NCBI RefSeq assembly: GCF_027483985.1
Contig: NZ_JAIXTJ010000011.1
Coordinates: 80,204-144,203 of the forward strand
DNA: 64,000 nucleotides
Origin: Flavobacterium sp.
Lineage (GTDB): Bacteria > Bacteroidota > Bacteroidia > Flavobacteriales > Flavobacteriaceae
Direction of reading: 5' to 3'
The stretch's first letter is position 1. Every line of letters begins with the position of its first letter. Below, piece by piece: positions 49,905-57,408 of this stretch. Position numbers and translations under genes: made by a program. Below the pieces are notes generated by a model. The model did no database searches, was not told the DNA's origin, and was given only the letters and a program-made list of their open reading frames with translations.

Positions 49905-50943
49905 ATTCTTCGTCGTCTGAAGTATTTGATTTGGAATAATTCCTCCACTTCTCAATACAATCCGCCATATCTTTCGGAATTTCAGTATCAAAGCGCATCA
50001 TTTCGCCAGTATTCGGATGAATAAACCCTAGTGTTTTAGCGTGAAGTGCTTGTCTTGGTAAGGTCTTAAAACAATTATCGATAAACTGTTTGTATTTAGT
50101 AAAAGTAGTTCCTTTTAAAATTAAATTACCGCCATAACGTTCATCATTAAATAACGTATGTCCGATATGCTTCATGTGCACACGAATTTGATGTGTTCTA
50201 CCCGTTTCTAATTTGCAAGAAAGTAGCGTTACATATCCTAATCGTTCAATTACTTTATAATGTGTTACAGCGTGCTTTCCAATTTCTGGATCGGCAAAAA
50301 CAGCCATTTGCATTCTATCTTTTAAATGTCGTGCAATATTACCAACCACTGTTCCTTCGTCTTCTTTCACATTTCCCCAAACTAAGGCAATGTATTCCCT
50401 TTCAGATGTTTTATCTTCAAATTGTTTGGCCAAATGCGTCATCGCAGCTTCGGTTTTGGCTACTACCAAAAGTCCCGAAGTATCTTTATCAATGCGATGT
50501 ACCAATCCTGGTCGTTCGGAACTGTTTAACGGTAAATTCTCAAAGTGAAAAGCCAACGCGTTAACCAACGTTCCAGTATAATTTCCGTGACCCGGATGCA
50601 CCACAAAATTGGGTGGTTTGTTGATTACCAACAATGCGTCATCTTCATAGACAATATCTAATGGAATGTCTTCCGGATCAACTCGGTTTTCAAAAGGTGG
50701 ATGCGATAATAAAATTCTAATTACATCAAATGGTTTTACCTTGTAATTAGACTTAACAGGCACATCATTTACATAAATATCACCGTTGTTAGCCGCATTT
50801 TGAAGTTTATTTCGTGTGGCATTCGGAACCATAAGCATCAAATACTTATCAATTCTTAAAAACGCCTGACCTTTAGGAACTTCAAACTTATAATGTTCGT
50901 AGAGTTCTTCTTCTGGTTCTTGTAAATCTATATTATTGTTCAT
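49903..50943 (-). CDS. rluD: 23S rRNA pseudouridine synthase (RluD-like)
   Basis: 346 residues. N-terminal S4 RNA-binding domain (about 28-90, RIDKYLMLMVPNATRNKLQN), then the synthase domain with the catalytic Asp motif HRIDKDTSGLLVV. Also LETGRTHQIRVHMKHIGH, the family's late motif. Isomerises uridines in helix 69-type 23S rRNA. The start overlaps the stop of the upstream PASTA gene by 11 bp. Confidence 0.92.
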   Translation of the reverse strand: MNNNIDLQEPEEELYEHYKFEVPKGQAFLRIDKYLMLMVPNATRNKLQNAANNGDIYVNDVPVKSNYKVKPFDVIRILLSHPPFENRVDPEDIPLDIVYEDDALLVINKPPNFVVHPGHGNYTGTLVNALAFHFENLPLNSSERPGLVHRIDKDTSGLLVVAKTEAAMTHLAKQFEDKTSEREYIALVWGNVKEDEGTVVGNIARHLKDRMQMAVFADPEIGKHAVTHYKVIERLGYVTLLSCKLETGRTHQIRVHMKHIGHTLFNDERYGGNLILKGTTFTKYKQFIDNCFKTLPRQALHAKTLGFIHPNTGEMMRFDTEIPKDMADCIEKWRNYSKSNTSDDEE

Positions 50944-51556
50944 TCGACATGGAATCTATTGGGACATTATTTTCTGGAATGGAATCAAGTTGTGTTTCAT
51001 CAAAAACGACTTTTCCGTCTCCAAGTACTAAATCAATTTTAGTGGCTTTGTATACTTTTTTTCCCGGTTGAATTTTCACACCATCAATCCACATTTCAAG
51101 TACCATATCTTTTCCTATATACGGAATGTATCTTATGGTTCCTTCTTGCAAACCAAGTGCTTTCAACGTCGGAACTGCTTGACGATAAGTCTTATCAATT
51201 AAATCTGGCACCACAACCATTTTAAATGTCGAAGCATTTAATTTGATATAGATAGTTCGTCCACCTTTCACTTTTGAGCCTGCAGTTGGCTCTTGTTGCA
51301 CTACCGTGAGTTTTGGGAAATCAGGCTGATAATCAACCGTATCGATTATTTGATAATCCAAATCAAGTTCGTCTAACTTCTCCTCTACTTGCTCCGGATT
51401 TAATTTTGACAGATTTGGAACTGTAATTTCATCGCCATGATTGGTAATAAAAGTAATCCAATGAAAAAACAAATAAGCCAAAACACCAACAATAGCTAAT
51501 GCTGCTAAACATTGAGCGAAAAAAACACGACTGGTTAAATATTTACCTAAACTCAT
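50933..51556 (-). CDS. PASTA-domain membrane protein
   Basis: 207 residues: one membrane helix (FFAQCLAALAIVGVLAYLFFHWI, about 12-34) and two periplasmic PASTA domains (EITVPNLSKLNPEQVEEKLD..., VVVPDLIDKTYRQAVPTLKA...). PASTA domains bind peptidoglycan. No kinase domain is attached. Divergent to ddl (D-Ala-D-Ala ligase), so a cell-wall link is plausible. First gene of an operon with rluD. Confidence 0.88.
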   Translation of the reverse strand: MSLGKYLTSRVFFAQCLAALAIVGVLAYLFFHWITFITNHGDEITVPNLSKLNPEQVEEKLDELDLDYQIIDTVDYQPDFPKLTVVQQEPTAGSKVKGGRTIYIKLNASTFKMVVVPDLIDKTYRQAVPTLKALGLQEGTIRYIPYIGKDMVLEMWIDGVKIQPGKKVYKATKIDLVLGDGKVVFDETQLDSIPENNVPIDSMSNEQ

Positions 51557-51608
51557 AAATAAAATTTATTTATCGCAAAGATATAATTTTTAGTCTCAAC
51601 AATTGTGC

Positions 51609-51616
51609 TATTTTTG
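51609..51616 (+). promoter_or_regulatory. -7 promoter box for ddl
   Basis: TATTTTTG fits TAnnTTTG, 24 nt before the ATG at 51641, in the divergent gap with the PASTA gene. Confidence 0.55.
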
Positions 51617-51640
51617 TATAGTAATTAAAAACTATTTTCA

Positions 51641-52627
51641 ATGAATGTAGCTGTTGTAATGGGTGGATATTCTGACGAATCTGTAATTTCGTTAAGAAGC
51701 GGCCAATTAATCCTTAACAATTTAGATAAAAACAAATACCAAGTGTTTGAAGTACACATCCTGTTAAACGATTGGTATTGCTTGGTTGACGGAGTAAAAT
51801 ATCCCATAAACAAAGCTGATTTTTCATTCACTAAAGACAACCAAACCACCACATTTGATGTCATTTCCAATACCATTCACGGCACGCCAGGCGAAGACGG
51901 ACACATGCAAGCTTATTGGGAATTATTAGGAATTCCTTATACCGGTTGCGGATTTTACCAATCAAGTTTGACTTTTAACAAGCGTGATACACTTTCCGTA
52001 TTGTCCAAATTTGATATTCCTAAAGCACAATCCATCTATTTATCTAAAGGCGATGCTATTGACGGCGCACAAGTGGCTGAGCAATTAGGCCTACCTTTTT
52101 TTGTAAAACCAAACCAATCCGGAAGTTCTCTTGGGGTTTCGATGGTTTCCACCTTAGATGATTTTCAAAAAGCATTAGATTTTGCTTTTGCCGAAGACCA
52201 CGACATCTTGATAGAATCCTATCTTAACGGACGTGAAGTTTCTGTGGGTGTAATGAACTACAAAGGCGAAACCAAAGTAATGGGCATCACCGAAATTATA
52301 TCTCAAAACAGCTTCTTTGATTATGAAGCCAAATATTTAGGAAAATCCGAAGAAATTACGCCAGCCAACATCTCCGAAGAAGTAAAAAATCGTGTAGAAG
52401 AAACCGCTAAAAAAGTCTACGAAGCACTCGGAATGTCTGGTTTTTCAAGAACCGATTTTATTATAATGAACGATATTCCGCATTTTATCGAGATCAATAC
52501 CAATCCGGGCTTATCGCCACAAAGTATTTTCCCGCAACAAGCAGCTTACTCGAATATGCCTATGAGCGATTTGCTTGATAACGAAATTAGTTTAGCGTTA
52601 AAAAGAAAACTAATTTGGAAGAAATAA
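51641..52627 (+). CDS. ddl: D-alanine-D-alanine ligase
   Basis: 328-residue ATP-grasp enzyme making the D-Ala-D-Ala dipeptide for peptidoglycan. Family blocks: HGTPGEDGHMQAYWELLGIPYTG near 83-105 (D-Ala site), PFFVKPNQSGSSLGVS (ATP-grasp), and IPHFIEINTNPGLSPQSIFP near 285-305 (Mg2+ and catalytic Asn). Full length. Followed by a toxin-antitoxin pair and coaD on the same strand. Confidence 0.95.
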   Translation: MNVAVVMGGYSDESVISLRSGQLILNNLDKNKYQVFEVHILLNDWYCLVDGVKYPINKADFSFTKDNQTTTFDVISNTIHGTPGEDGHMQAYWELLGIPYTGCGFYQSSLTFNKRDTLSVLSKFDIPKAQSIYLSKGDAIDGAQVAEQLGLPFFVKPNQSGSSLGVSMVSTLDDFQKALDFAFAEDHDILIESYLNGREVSVGVMNYKGETKVMGITEIISQNSFFDYEAKYLGKSEEITPANISEEVKNRVEETAKKVYEALGMSGFSRTDFIIMNDIPHFIEINTNPGLSPQSIFPQQAAYSNMPMSDLLDNEISLALKRKLIWKK

Positions 52628-52674
52628 AGTTTTAACTTTACAAAAACTAACTAAATTAGCATAAAAAGTAGCTT

Positions 52675-52899
52675 ATGATAAATTATCAAGAACATATAGA
52701 AATAAATCCCGAAACTCGTTTTGGGAAACCAATCCTTAAAGGAACAAGAATTTCGGTTTATGATGTCCTAAATTGGTTAGCCAATGGAATGACCATCGAC
52801 GAAATTATCACTGATTTTCCTGAATTGTCAGAAGAAAAAATAAAATCTTGTTTAGCTTATGCAGCTGATAAAGAACATAAAATTAGAGTAGCATCGTGA
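52675..52899 (+). CDS. DUF433 antitoxin
   Basis: 74-residue helix-turn-helix-like DUF433 protein: GKPILKGTRISVYDVLNWLANGMTIDEIITDFPEL is the full signature. It overlaps the next gene by 4 bp and serves as antitoxin for the PIN-like DUF5615 partner; the pair is a common type II toxin-antitoxin module in many bacteria. Sits between ddl and coaD, which are core genes, so it is a small insertion there. Confidence 0.88.
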   Translation: MINYQEHIEINPETRFGKPILKGTRISVYDVLNWLANGMTIDEIITDFPELSEEKIKSCLAYAADKEHKIRVAS

Positions 52900-53237
52900 G
52901 CTTATTGTTTGACCAAAATATATCCTTTAGGATCGTTCAAAAAGTTCAAACTTTATTTCCAAATTCTAAGCAAGTTAGAGAATTGGGATTAGAAGGAATG
53001 TCTGACGATAAAATATGGAAATTTGCCAAACAAAATAATTTTACAATTGTAACTTTTGATAGTGATTTTTTCGAAATTTCAAATTTAAAAGGTCATCCTC
53101 CAAAAATAATTTGGCTAAGAACAGGCAACACAACTACAAATAATATAATTGAAATTCTGCAACATAAAAGAGAAACCATAATCGATTTTTTAACAAATCC
53201 ATTATATTCAGAAATAAGTTGTCTTGAAATAAACTAA
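52896..53237 (+). CDS. DUF5615 PIN-like toxin
   Basis: 113 residues. PIN-like Mut7-C/DUF5615 fold: LLFDQNIS at the start (first acidic residue), GMSDDKIWKFAKQNNFTIVTFDSDF (acidic block), and PPKIIWLRTGN. The start is GTG at 52896, overlapping the antitoxin stop (GTGA); translational coupling is expected. Predicted RNase toxin neutralised by the DUF433 protein. Its stop is 2 bp before the coaD ATG. Confidence 0.87.
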   Translation: MSLLFDQNISFRIVQKVQTLFPNSKQVRELGLEGMSDDKIWKFAKQNNFTIVTFDSDFFEISNLKGHPPKIIWLRTGNTTTNNIIEILQHKRETIIDFLTNPLYSEISCLEIN

Positions 53238-53239
53238 CC

Positions 53240-53692
53240 ATGAAAAAAGCAATATTTCCCGGTTCTTTTGATCCTATTACCAACGGTCATTACGACATTA
53301 TTAAAAGAGGAATTTCACTGTTTGATGAAGTTATTGTAGCCATCGGAATCAATGCCGAAAAAAAATACATGTTTTCTCTTGAAGACCGAAAACGCTTTAT
53401 CGAAGAGGCTTTTAAAGACGAACCCAAAGTTAAAGTAGTCACTTATGAAGGGTTGACGATTGATTTATGCCGAAAAGAAAAAGCCGAATTCATCTTACGT
53501 GGCTTGCGAAATCCTGCCGATTTTGAATTTGAAAAAGCCATTGCCCACACCAACAGAAGATTGTCTAAAATTGAAACCGTGTTCTTATTAACCGCAGCCA
53601 AAACCTCTTACATTTCTTCAAGTATTGTGCGCGATGTATTACGAAATGGTGGCGATTATACCGTTTTAGTACCGGATTCGGTGAGAATATAA
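53240..53692 (+). CDS. coaD: Phosphopantetheine adenylyltransferase
   Basis: 150 residues. Nucleotidyltransferase motifs FPGSFDPITNGHYD (6-19, with TNGH in the place of HxGH) and ISSSIVRDV near the C-terminus; RGLRNPADFEFE at about 90-101 is the family-specific block. Adds AMP to 4'-phosphopantetheine in CoA synthesis. Directly follows the toxin-antitoxin genes, so it may be read from the ddl promoter. A terminator-like repeat follows at 53720-53785. Confidence 0.95.
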   Translation: MKKAIFPGSFDPITNGHYDIIKRGISLFDEVIVAIGINAEKKYMFSLEDRKRFIEEAFKDEPKVKVVTYEGLTIDLCRKEKAEFILRGLRNPADFEFEKAIAHTNRRLSKIETVFLLTAAKTSYISSSIVRDVLRNGGDYTVLVPDSVRI

Positions 53693-53719
53693 ATTGATTT
53701 AAAGATTAAAAAATACTAT

Positions 53720-53785
53720 TAAAAAGCTAAAAGTCAAAACTAATTTTTAGCTTTTTTTATGGAATGAGGAAAACCGTAATTGTTG
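53720..53785 (+). repeat. 66-bp direct repeat R1 (contains coaD terminator)
   Basis: Begins TAAAAAGCTAAAAGT, forms the stem AAAAAGCTAAAA / TTTTTAGCTTTTT (an intrinsic terminator for coaD) and ends ATGAGGAAAACCGTAATTG plus TTG. A near-identical copy (R2) lies at 55777-55843. From the ATG at 53764 a 26-codon open frame (MRKTVIVGDLFYRVTIDKKR...) runs to 53844. The remaining gap to 54121 is A/T-rich with a possible -7 box TATTTTTG at 54023. Confidence 0.85.
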
Positions 53786-54121
53786 GTGATTTATTTTATC
53801 GAGTTACTATTGATAAAAAACGATTGCAAATCTTAAAAATGTAAAATGGTCTGCCAAAACAAAAATTACTGACAATTTTTGAGAACTATTTAAACATTAC
53901 CAATGGTACTAGAAAAACTTTAAAAATTTACTCCAAAAAATAAAACCACCACCAATCACAATTACAAAAATAACAAAGCTTTATATTTAGCAATCTTGTT
54001 ACGATTAAATCAATGTTTTTACTATTTTTGTGACTGATAGTTAACGAAATACACTAATTCTTGAAGTCACGTAACACTACTAACAATTGCTAAACAAATA
54101 AAAACAAGAGCAACCAGTACC

Positions 54122-54766
54122 ATGTATATTGACCACATTTTCATCATAACAACCGACAAAGGAAAAATCGCCGATAAACTAGTTGACTTTGGTTTAACCG
54201 AAGGAAGCAGCAGAATTCATATCGGACAAGGAACAACCAACCGCAAATTTTATTTCGAAAATTTTTTTTTAGAAATTTTGTGGGTGCACGATCACAACGA
54301 GATTACGAGCCACAAAACAAAACCTATGGGACTTTGGCAACGAGTAGATTTTAAAACCAACAGTTTCGCACCTTTTGGTTTGTGTTTAGTCAATACCGAT
54401 GATACCGAAACATTGTTCCAAAATGCCTTTAAATACCAACCAGACTATTTCCCGCAAGGAATGTTAATTGATATCATAAAAAATGATAACCAAACCGATT
54501 TGCCGTGGACCTTTAGACTTCCATTTAAAGGACAAAAAAAAGCAGAAACAGAACCTACAATACATAAAAACAATTGTACTGTCTTAACCAAAGCCGTTTT
54601 TGAATACCAATCAAGTACTGAAAACACCTTTTTAGATCATTTTAAAAATCAAAACCAAATTCAATTCATCCAATCCACGAGACAATGGTTAAATTTAATT
54701 TTCGATAACGGCAAACAAGGAAAAAAACAAGACTTTGAGCAACTGCAACTTACAATAGAGTATTAA
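54122..54766 (+). CDS. VOC/glyoxalase-like protein
   Basis: 214 residues. Begins MYIDHIFIITTDKGKIADKL with the conserved early His, then RKFYFENFFLEILWVHD containing the second beta-strand acidic residue. This is the Glyoxalase_3-like/VOC layout, a metal-binding betaalphabetabetabeta fold; the second half is more divergent. Substrate unknown. Between the R1 and R2 repeats with the SH3 gene. Confidence 0.72.
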   Translation: MYIDHIFIITTDKGKIADKLVDFGLTEGSSRIHIGQGTTNRKFYFENFFLEILWVHDHNEITSHKTKPMGLWQRVDFKTNSFAPFGLCLVNTDDTETLFQNAFKYQPDYFPQGMLIDIIKNDNQTDLPWTFRLPFKGQKKAETEPTIHKNNCTVLTKAVFEYQSSTENTFLDHFKNQNQIQFIQSTRQWLNLIFDNGKQGKKQDFEQLQLTIEY

Positions 54767-54911
54767 TCACAAAGCATCAAGCCCTCTCTCACAAGCCCAA
54801 GTTTTAAATTAAATCCAATTTTCACCAATAATCCACTTCGAATTTAAAAGCTAAATTGACCTAAAAAACTTAGACTAAAAAAGTAAAATGTTGAACCCAA
54901 TCAAGTTGACA

Positions 54912-55607
54912 ATGAAAAAAATAAATGTAGTAATCACCATACTTGTCACAATAATAGCAACAAACAAGCACTTTTCACAATCCATTATTAATGATAAAGA
55001 TGGCTTTGTAAATGTCAGAAAAGAAGCCTCTAAAGTGAGTAAAGTGATAGACACGCTCAAAAAAGGTCATTTAATTTATGACTTAGAACGCGAAGGTCAA
55101 TGGGTAATGATTGATTATTACAAAAACAACAAATCGTTCAGCGGCTATATCTACAACGATAGATTCAAGCGCATTGCAGAGTTCAAAGAAATAAAGAGAA
55201 AATCAATCAATACCAACGAGGTAGTTTTAAGCAACGACAGCATTGAAATCAAGGTAACCAAAGCAACATTTGAACCTAAAAAACACCATTTTAACTATTC
55301 CAAAGAAAACAAAAAAGTAATTACACTCATTGACAAAAAGCACTATTACGGCACTGATGGTGAAGTGCCAAAAACACAATATGAAGCGGTTCAAGTAAAA
55401 ATTAATGATAAATTAATCCAACTCCCAAAAAGCGCCACCGAAAATTTATACGAACCAAGTTTACAAAACATTACCGTTCATCACGACGAAAAAAGCAATA
55501 CCATCTACATCGATGCAATCAATAGCGACGGCGCGGGTGGTTATGTGGTAGTTTGGAAAATCAAAAACGGAAAATTTGACGACCGCTACATTTTTTATGG
55601 TTTTTAA
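54912..55607 (+). CDS. Exported SH3-domain protein
   Basis: 231 residues from ATG 54912 (the earlier ATG at 54888 adds eight residues before the signal segment INVVITILVTIIATNKHFSQ). The mature part begins with a bacterial SH3-like domain (INDKDGFVNVRKEASKVSKV...GQWVMIDYY...GYIYNDRF), then a beta-rich domain of unknown type. Cell-envelope location expected. Own terminator at 55664-55695. Confidence 0.78.
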   Translation: MKKINVVITILVTIIATNKHFSQSIINDKDGFVNVRKEASKVSKVIDTLKKGHLIYDLEREGQWVMIDYYKNNKSFSGYIYNDRFKRIAEFKEIKRKSINTNEVVLSNDSIEIKVTKATFEPKKHHFNYSKENKKVITLIDKKHYYGTDGEVPKTQYEAVQVKINDKLIQLPKSATENLYEPSLQNITVHHDEKSNTIYIDAINSDGAGGYVVVWKIKNGKFDDRYIFYGF

Positions 55608-55663
55608 AACAAAAAATACTTACTTGTAATTACCAGCTTCGCAAAGAGTTCCTTAATAAAGCT

Positions 55664-55695
55664 ACGCAAATGTCTCCTGACTTTGCGTTTTTTTT
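55664..55695 (+). terminator. Terminator of the SH3 gene
   Basis: ACGCAAA / TTTGCGT with an 11-nt loop followed by eight T. Confidence 0.7.
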
Positions 55696-55776
55696 ATTTC
55701 AACTTTTACCCTGCACCACACGAATTCATTCAAGAAAAAATAAATAAATCAACCCACAAAACCCAACAAAACCCTC

Positions 55777-55843
55777 TAAAAAGCTAAAAGTTAGAACTAA
55801 TTTTTAGCTTTTTCTTATGGAATGAGGAAAACCGTAATTGTTG
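55777..55843 (+). repeat. 67-bp direct repeat R2
   Basis: Near-identical to R1 at 53720-53785: same AAAAAGCTAAAA / TTTTTAGCTTTTT stem and the same ATGAGGAAAACCGTAATTG tail, differing at two loop bases and a small T-run change. It is not needed as a terminator because the SH3 gene has its own at 55664. R2 marks the left flank of the ABC-3C operon. Confidence 0.85.
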
Positions 55844-55862
55844 TAGAAACAAATTTTATATA

Positions 55863-55901
55863 TTTACGATTAATTACAAACTCCTTACAAATAATCGTAA
55901 A
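55863..55901 (+). promoter_or_regulatory. Inverted repeat upstream of the ABC-3C operon
   Basis: Perfect 10-bp arms TTTACGATTA (55863-55872) and TAATCGTAAA (55892-55901), 19 nt apart, 59 bp before the first ORF. No T-run follows, so it is more like an operator than a terminator. No -7 box of the usual form was found in this leader. Confidence 0.5.
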
Positions 55902-55960
55902 AGTTTATTTATGTTACACATACAAAAGTTGTTTACAATATTACCCGAAATGAACAAAAT

Positions 55961-56908
55961 ATGAGTAGATCTAATTTTACTATTATAACTGAAGCTTTGA
56001 GTCACATAGCTAATAAGGTAGATTTACATAATCACCTTAATCTCCAAGACATCAACATTCTACTAGAAAATTTTTTCAGAGATTTACTAAATATAATCTA
56101 TAAAGATAGAAATTTTAAAAATTTAAATGCAGAAGAAAGTAATTTTACTGCAATTGATTTAGGTGATGATAAAAAAAAATTAGCTATACAAGTAACATCT
56201 ACAACTTCAATTGCAAAAGTTAGAAATACTATTGAAAAGTATAAAATGGAATATGGATATGAGAAGTTAATTATGCTTTATGTTAAAATGGATAAGCCAA
56301 ACAGAACTAATGATATAAATATTGAAGCAGGAGATAAAATTGAAATTGAAGAGTGGTCAATTAAAGACTTATGTAAAAAAATAAATGACTTAACAGATGA
56401 AGATATTTTGGAAATTCAAAAAATTGTTATAAACCAAATAAATCCAAACCTTTACGATAGCTATTCCAAAAACATTGATTTATCTGGAACAGAAAATTGG
56501 GATAATTTGGAACAACAAGACATTAGGAATTTCTCAGACAAAATAACTGACGTTTGTCCAAAAATAAATAATCTAAGAATTGTAAAATACAGTAGAGATA
56601 TTGCTTCAGGTGAAGCAGAACTCAGTAGATTCTCAGAAAGAGAAGTAAGAGCTATGAAATATAGAATTTTTGAAGTTTGCCAAGATGAACTAATTGAATT
56701 TTGTGAAAATAATAATTCAAAATCAATTGATATTGATATTATTAATGAACTAATAGAAAAATATACAAATAAGGCTTGTGAAATAATAGAAGAAAAATCT
56801 AAAGACTATACTTATCCTCTAAAAAACAAAGACCTTCTTAGAAAGGTAGTCTTAGCACTAATTAATGATTGTTACCTTTCATTTGACGAAAAAGGAATTT
56901 ACGCATGA
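55961..56908 (+). CDS. SMEK-domain protein, component of an ABC-3C conflict system
   Basis: 315 residues. The N-terminal domain (about 5-150) matches the SMEK domain as I remember it: helices with DINILLENFFRDLLNIIY, then AIDLGDDKKKLAIQVTS (64-80), and a regular beta-alpha pattern to IEIEEWSIKDLCKKI. The D...Q-V-T spacing recalls a PD-(D/E)xK nuclease core, which is inference. The C-terminal half is helical. It overlaps the next gene by 4 bp (ATGA). SMEK proteins are the effector/CTD partners in ABC-three-component systems. A/T-rich, unlike flanking core genes. Confidence 0.78.
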   Translation: MSRSNFTIITEALSHIANKVDLHNHLNLQDINILLENFFRDLLNIIYKDRNFKNLNAEESNFTAIDLGDDKKKLAIQVTSTTSIAKVRNTIEKYKMEYGYEKLIMLYVKMDKPNRTNDINIEAGDKIEIEEWSIKDLCKKINDLTDEDILEIQKIVINQINPNLYDSYSKNIDLSGTENWDNLEQQDIRNFSDKITDVCPKINNLRIVKYSRDIASGEAELSRFSEREVRAMKYRIFEVCQDELIEFCENNNSKSIDIDIINELIEKYTNKACEIIEEKSKDYTYPLKNKDLLRKVVLALINDCYLSFDEKGIYA

Positions 56909-57408
56909 TAACAACTAAACTAGAAGCGAAAAAAAGGATAATGTTTATTCAAAAAGAAGATTATAACTTTTTGACATTTAATTTATTAGTTCTATTAAAA
57001 GTGCTTGGAGCAAATTCTCAGGAAAGTAAGTTCCAAGATTTTAGAAAAATTGCATATTTAACTCATTTTATTTCAACAAATTCAAGTTTTAATGAGTTAA
57101 GCAAACATGAATTAGCAATAATATACAGTAAATCCCATCTTAAAAAACAACTTTTATCACATTTGATATTAATTTTAAAAAATAAAAATTACATAGGTGT
57201 TGATGTCAATTATGGAAGAAATTCATTGGATATTTGGTTAATAGAAGAAAATATTCCAAATGATTTTTTTGATAAAAATTTGTTTTACAAGGAAATTGAA
57301 AATATAAAAAATCTAAAATCGGAATTACCGAGATTAAAAATACTAACTATAAAAAATATTGTGGATACGATATTTACTAATAATAAAGTCATAACATGGG
57401 AAGTTTAG
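56905..57408 (+). CDS. ABC-3C middle component
   Basis: 167 residues, all-helical core with a C-terminal winged-helix feel, no catalytic motif. It has the size, position and overlap pattern expected of the ABC-three-component middle component: starts 4 bp inside the SMEK gene and ends 13 bp inside the ATPase gene. The middle component links the effector to the ATPase. I identify it mainly by context; sequence-level recognition is weaker. Confidence 0.65.
   Translation: MITTKLEAKKRIMFIQKEDYNFLTFNLLVLLKVLGANSQESKFQDFRKIAYLTHFISTNSSFNELSKHELAIIYSKSHLKKQLLSHLILILKNKNYIGVDVNYGRNSLDIWLIEENIPNDFFDKNLFYKEIENIKNLKSELPRLKILTIKNIVDTIFTNNKVITWEV

Noticed and set aside
53720..55843. R1/R2 as ends of a composite transposon
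   Set aside because: No transposase or inverted-repeat ends; R1 is the terminator of coaD.
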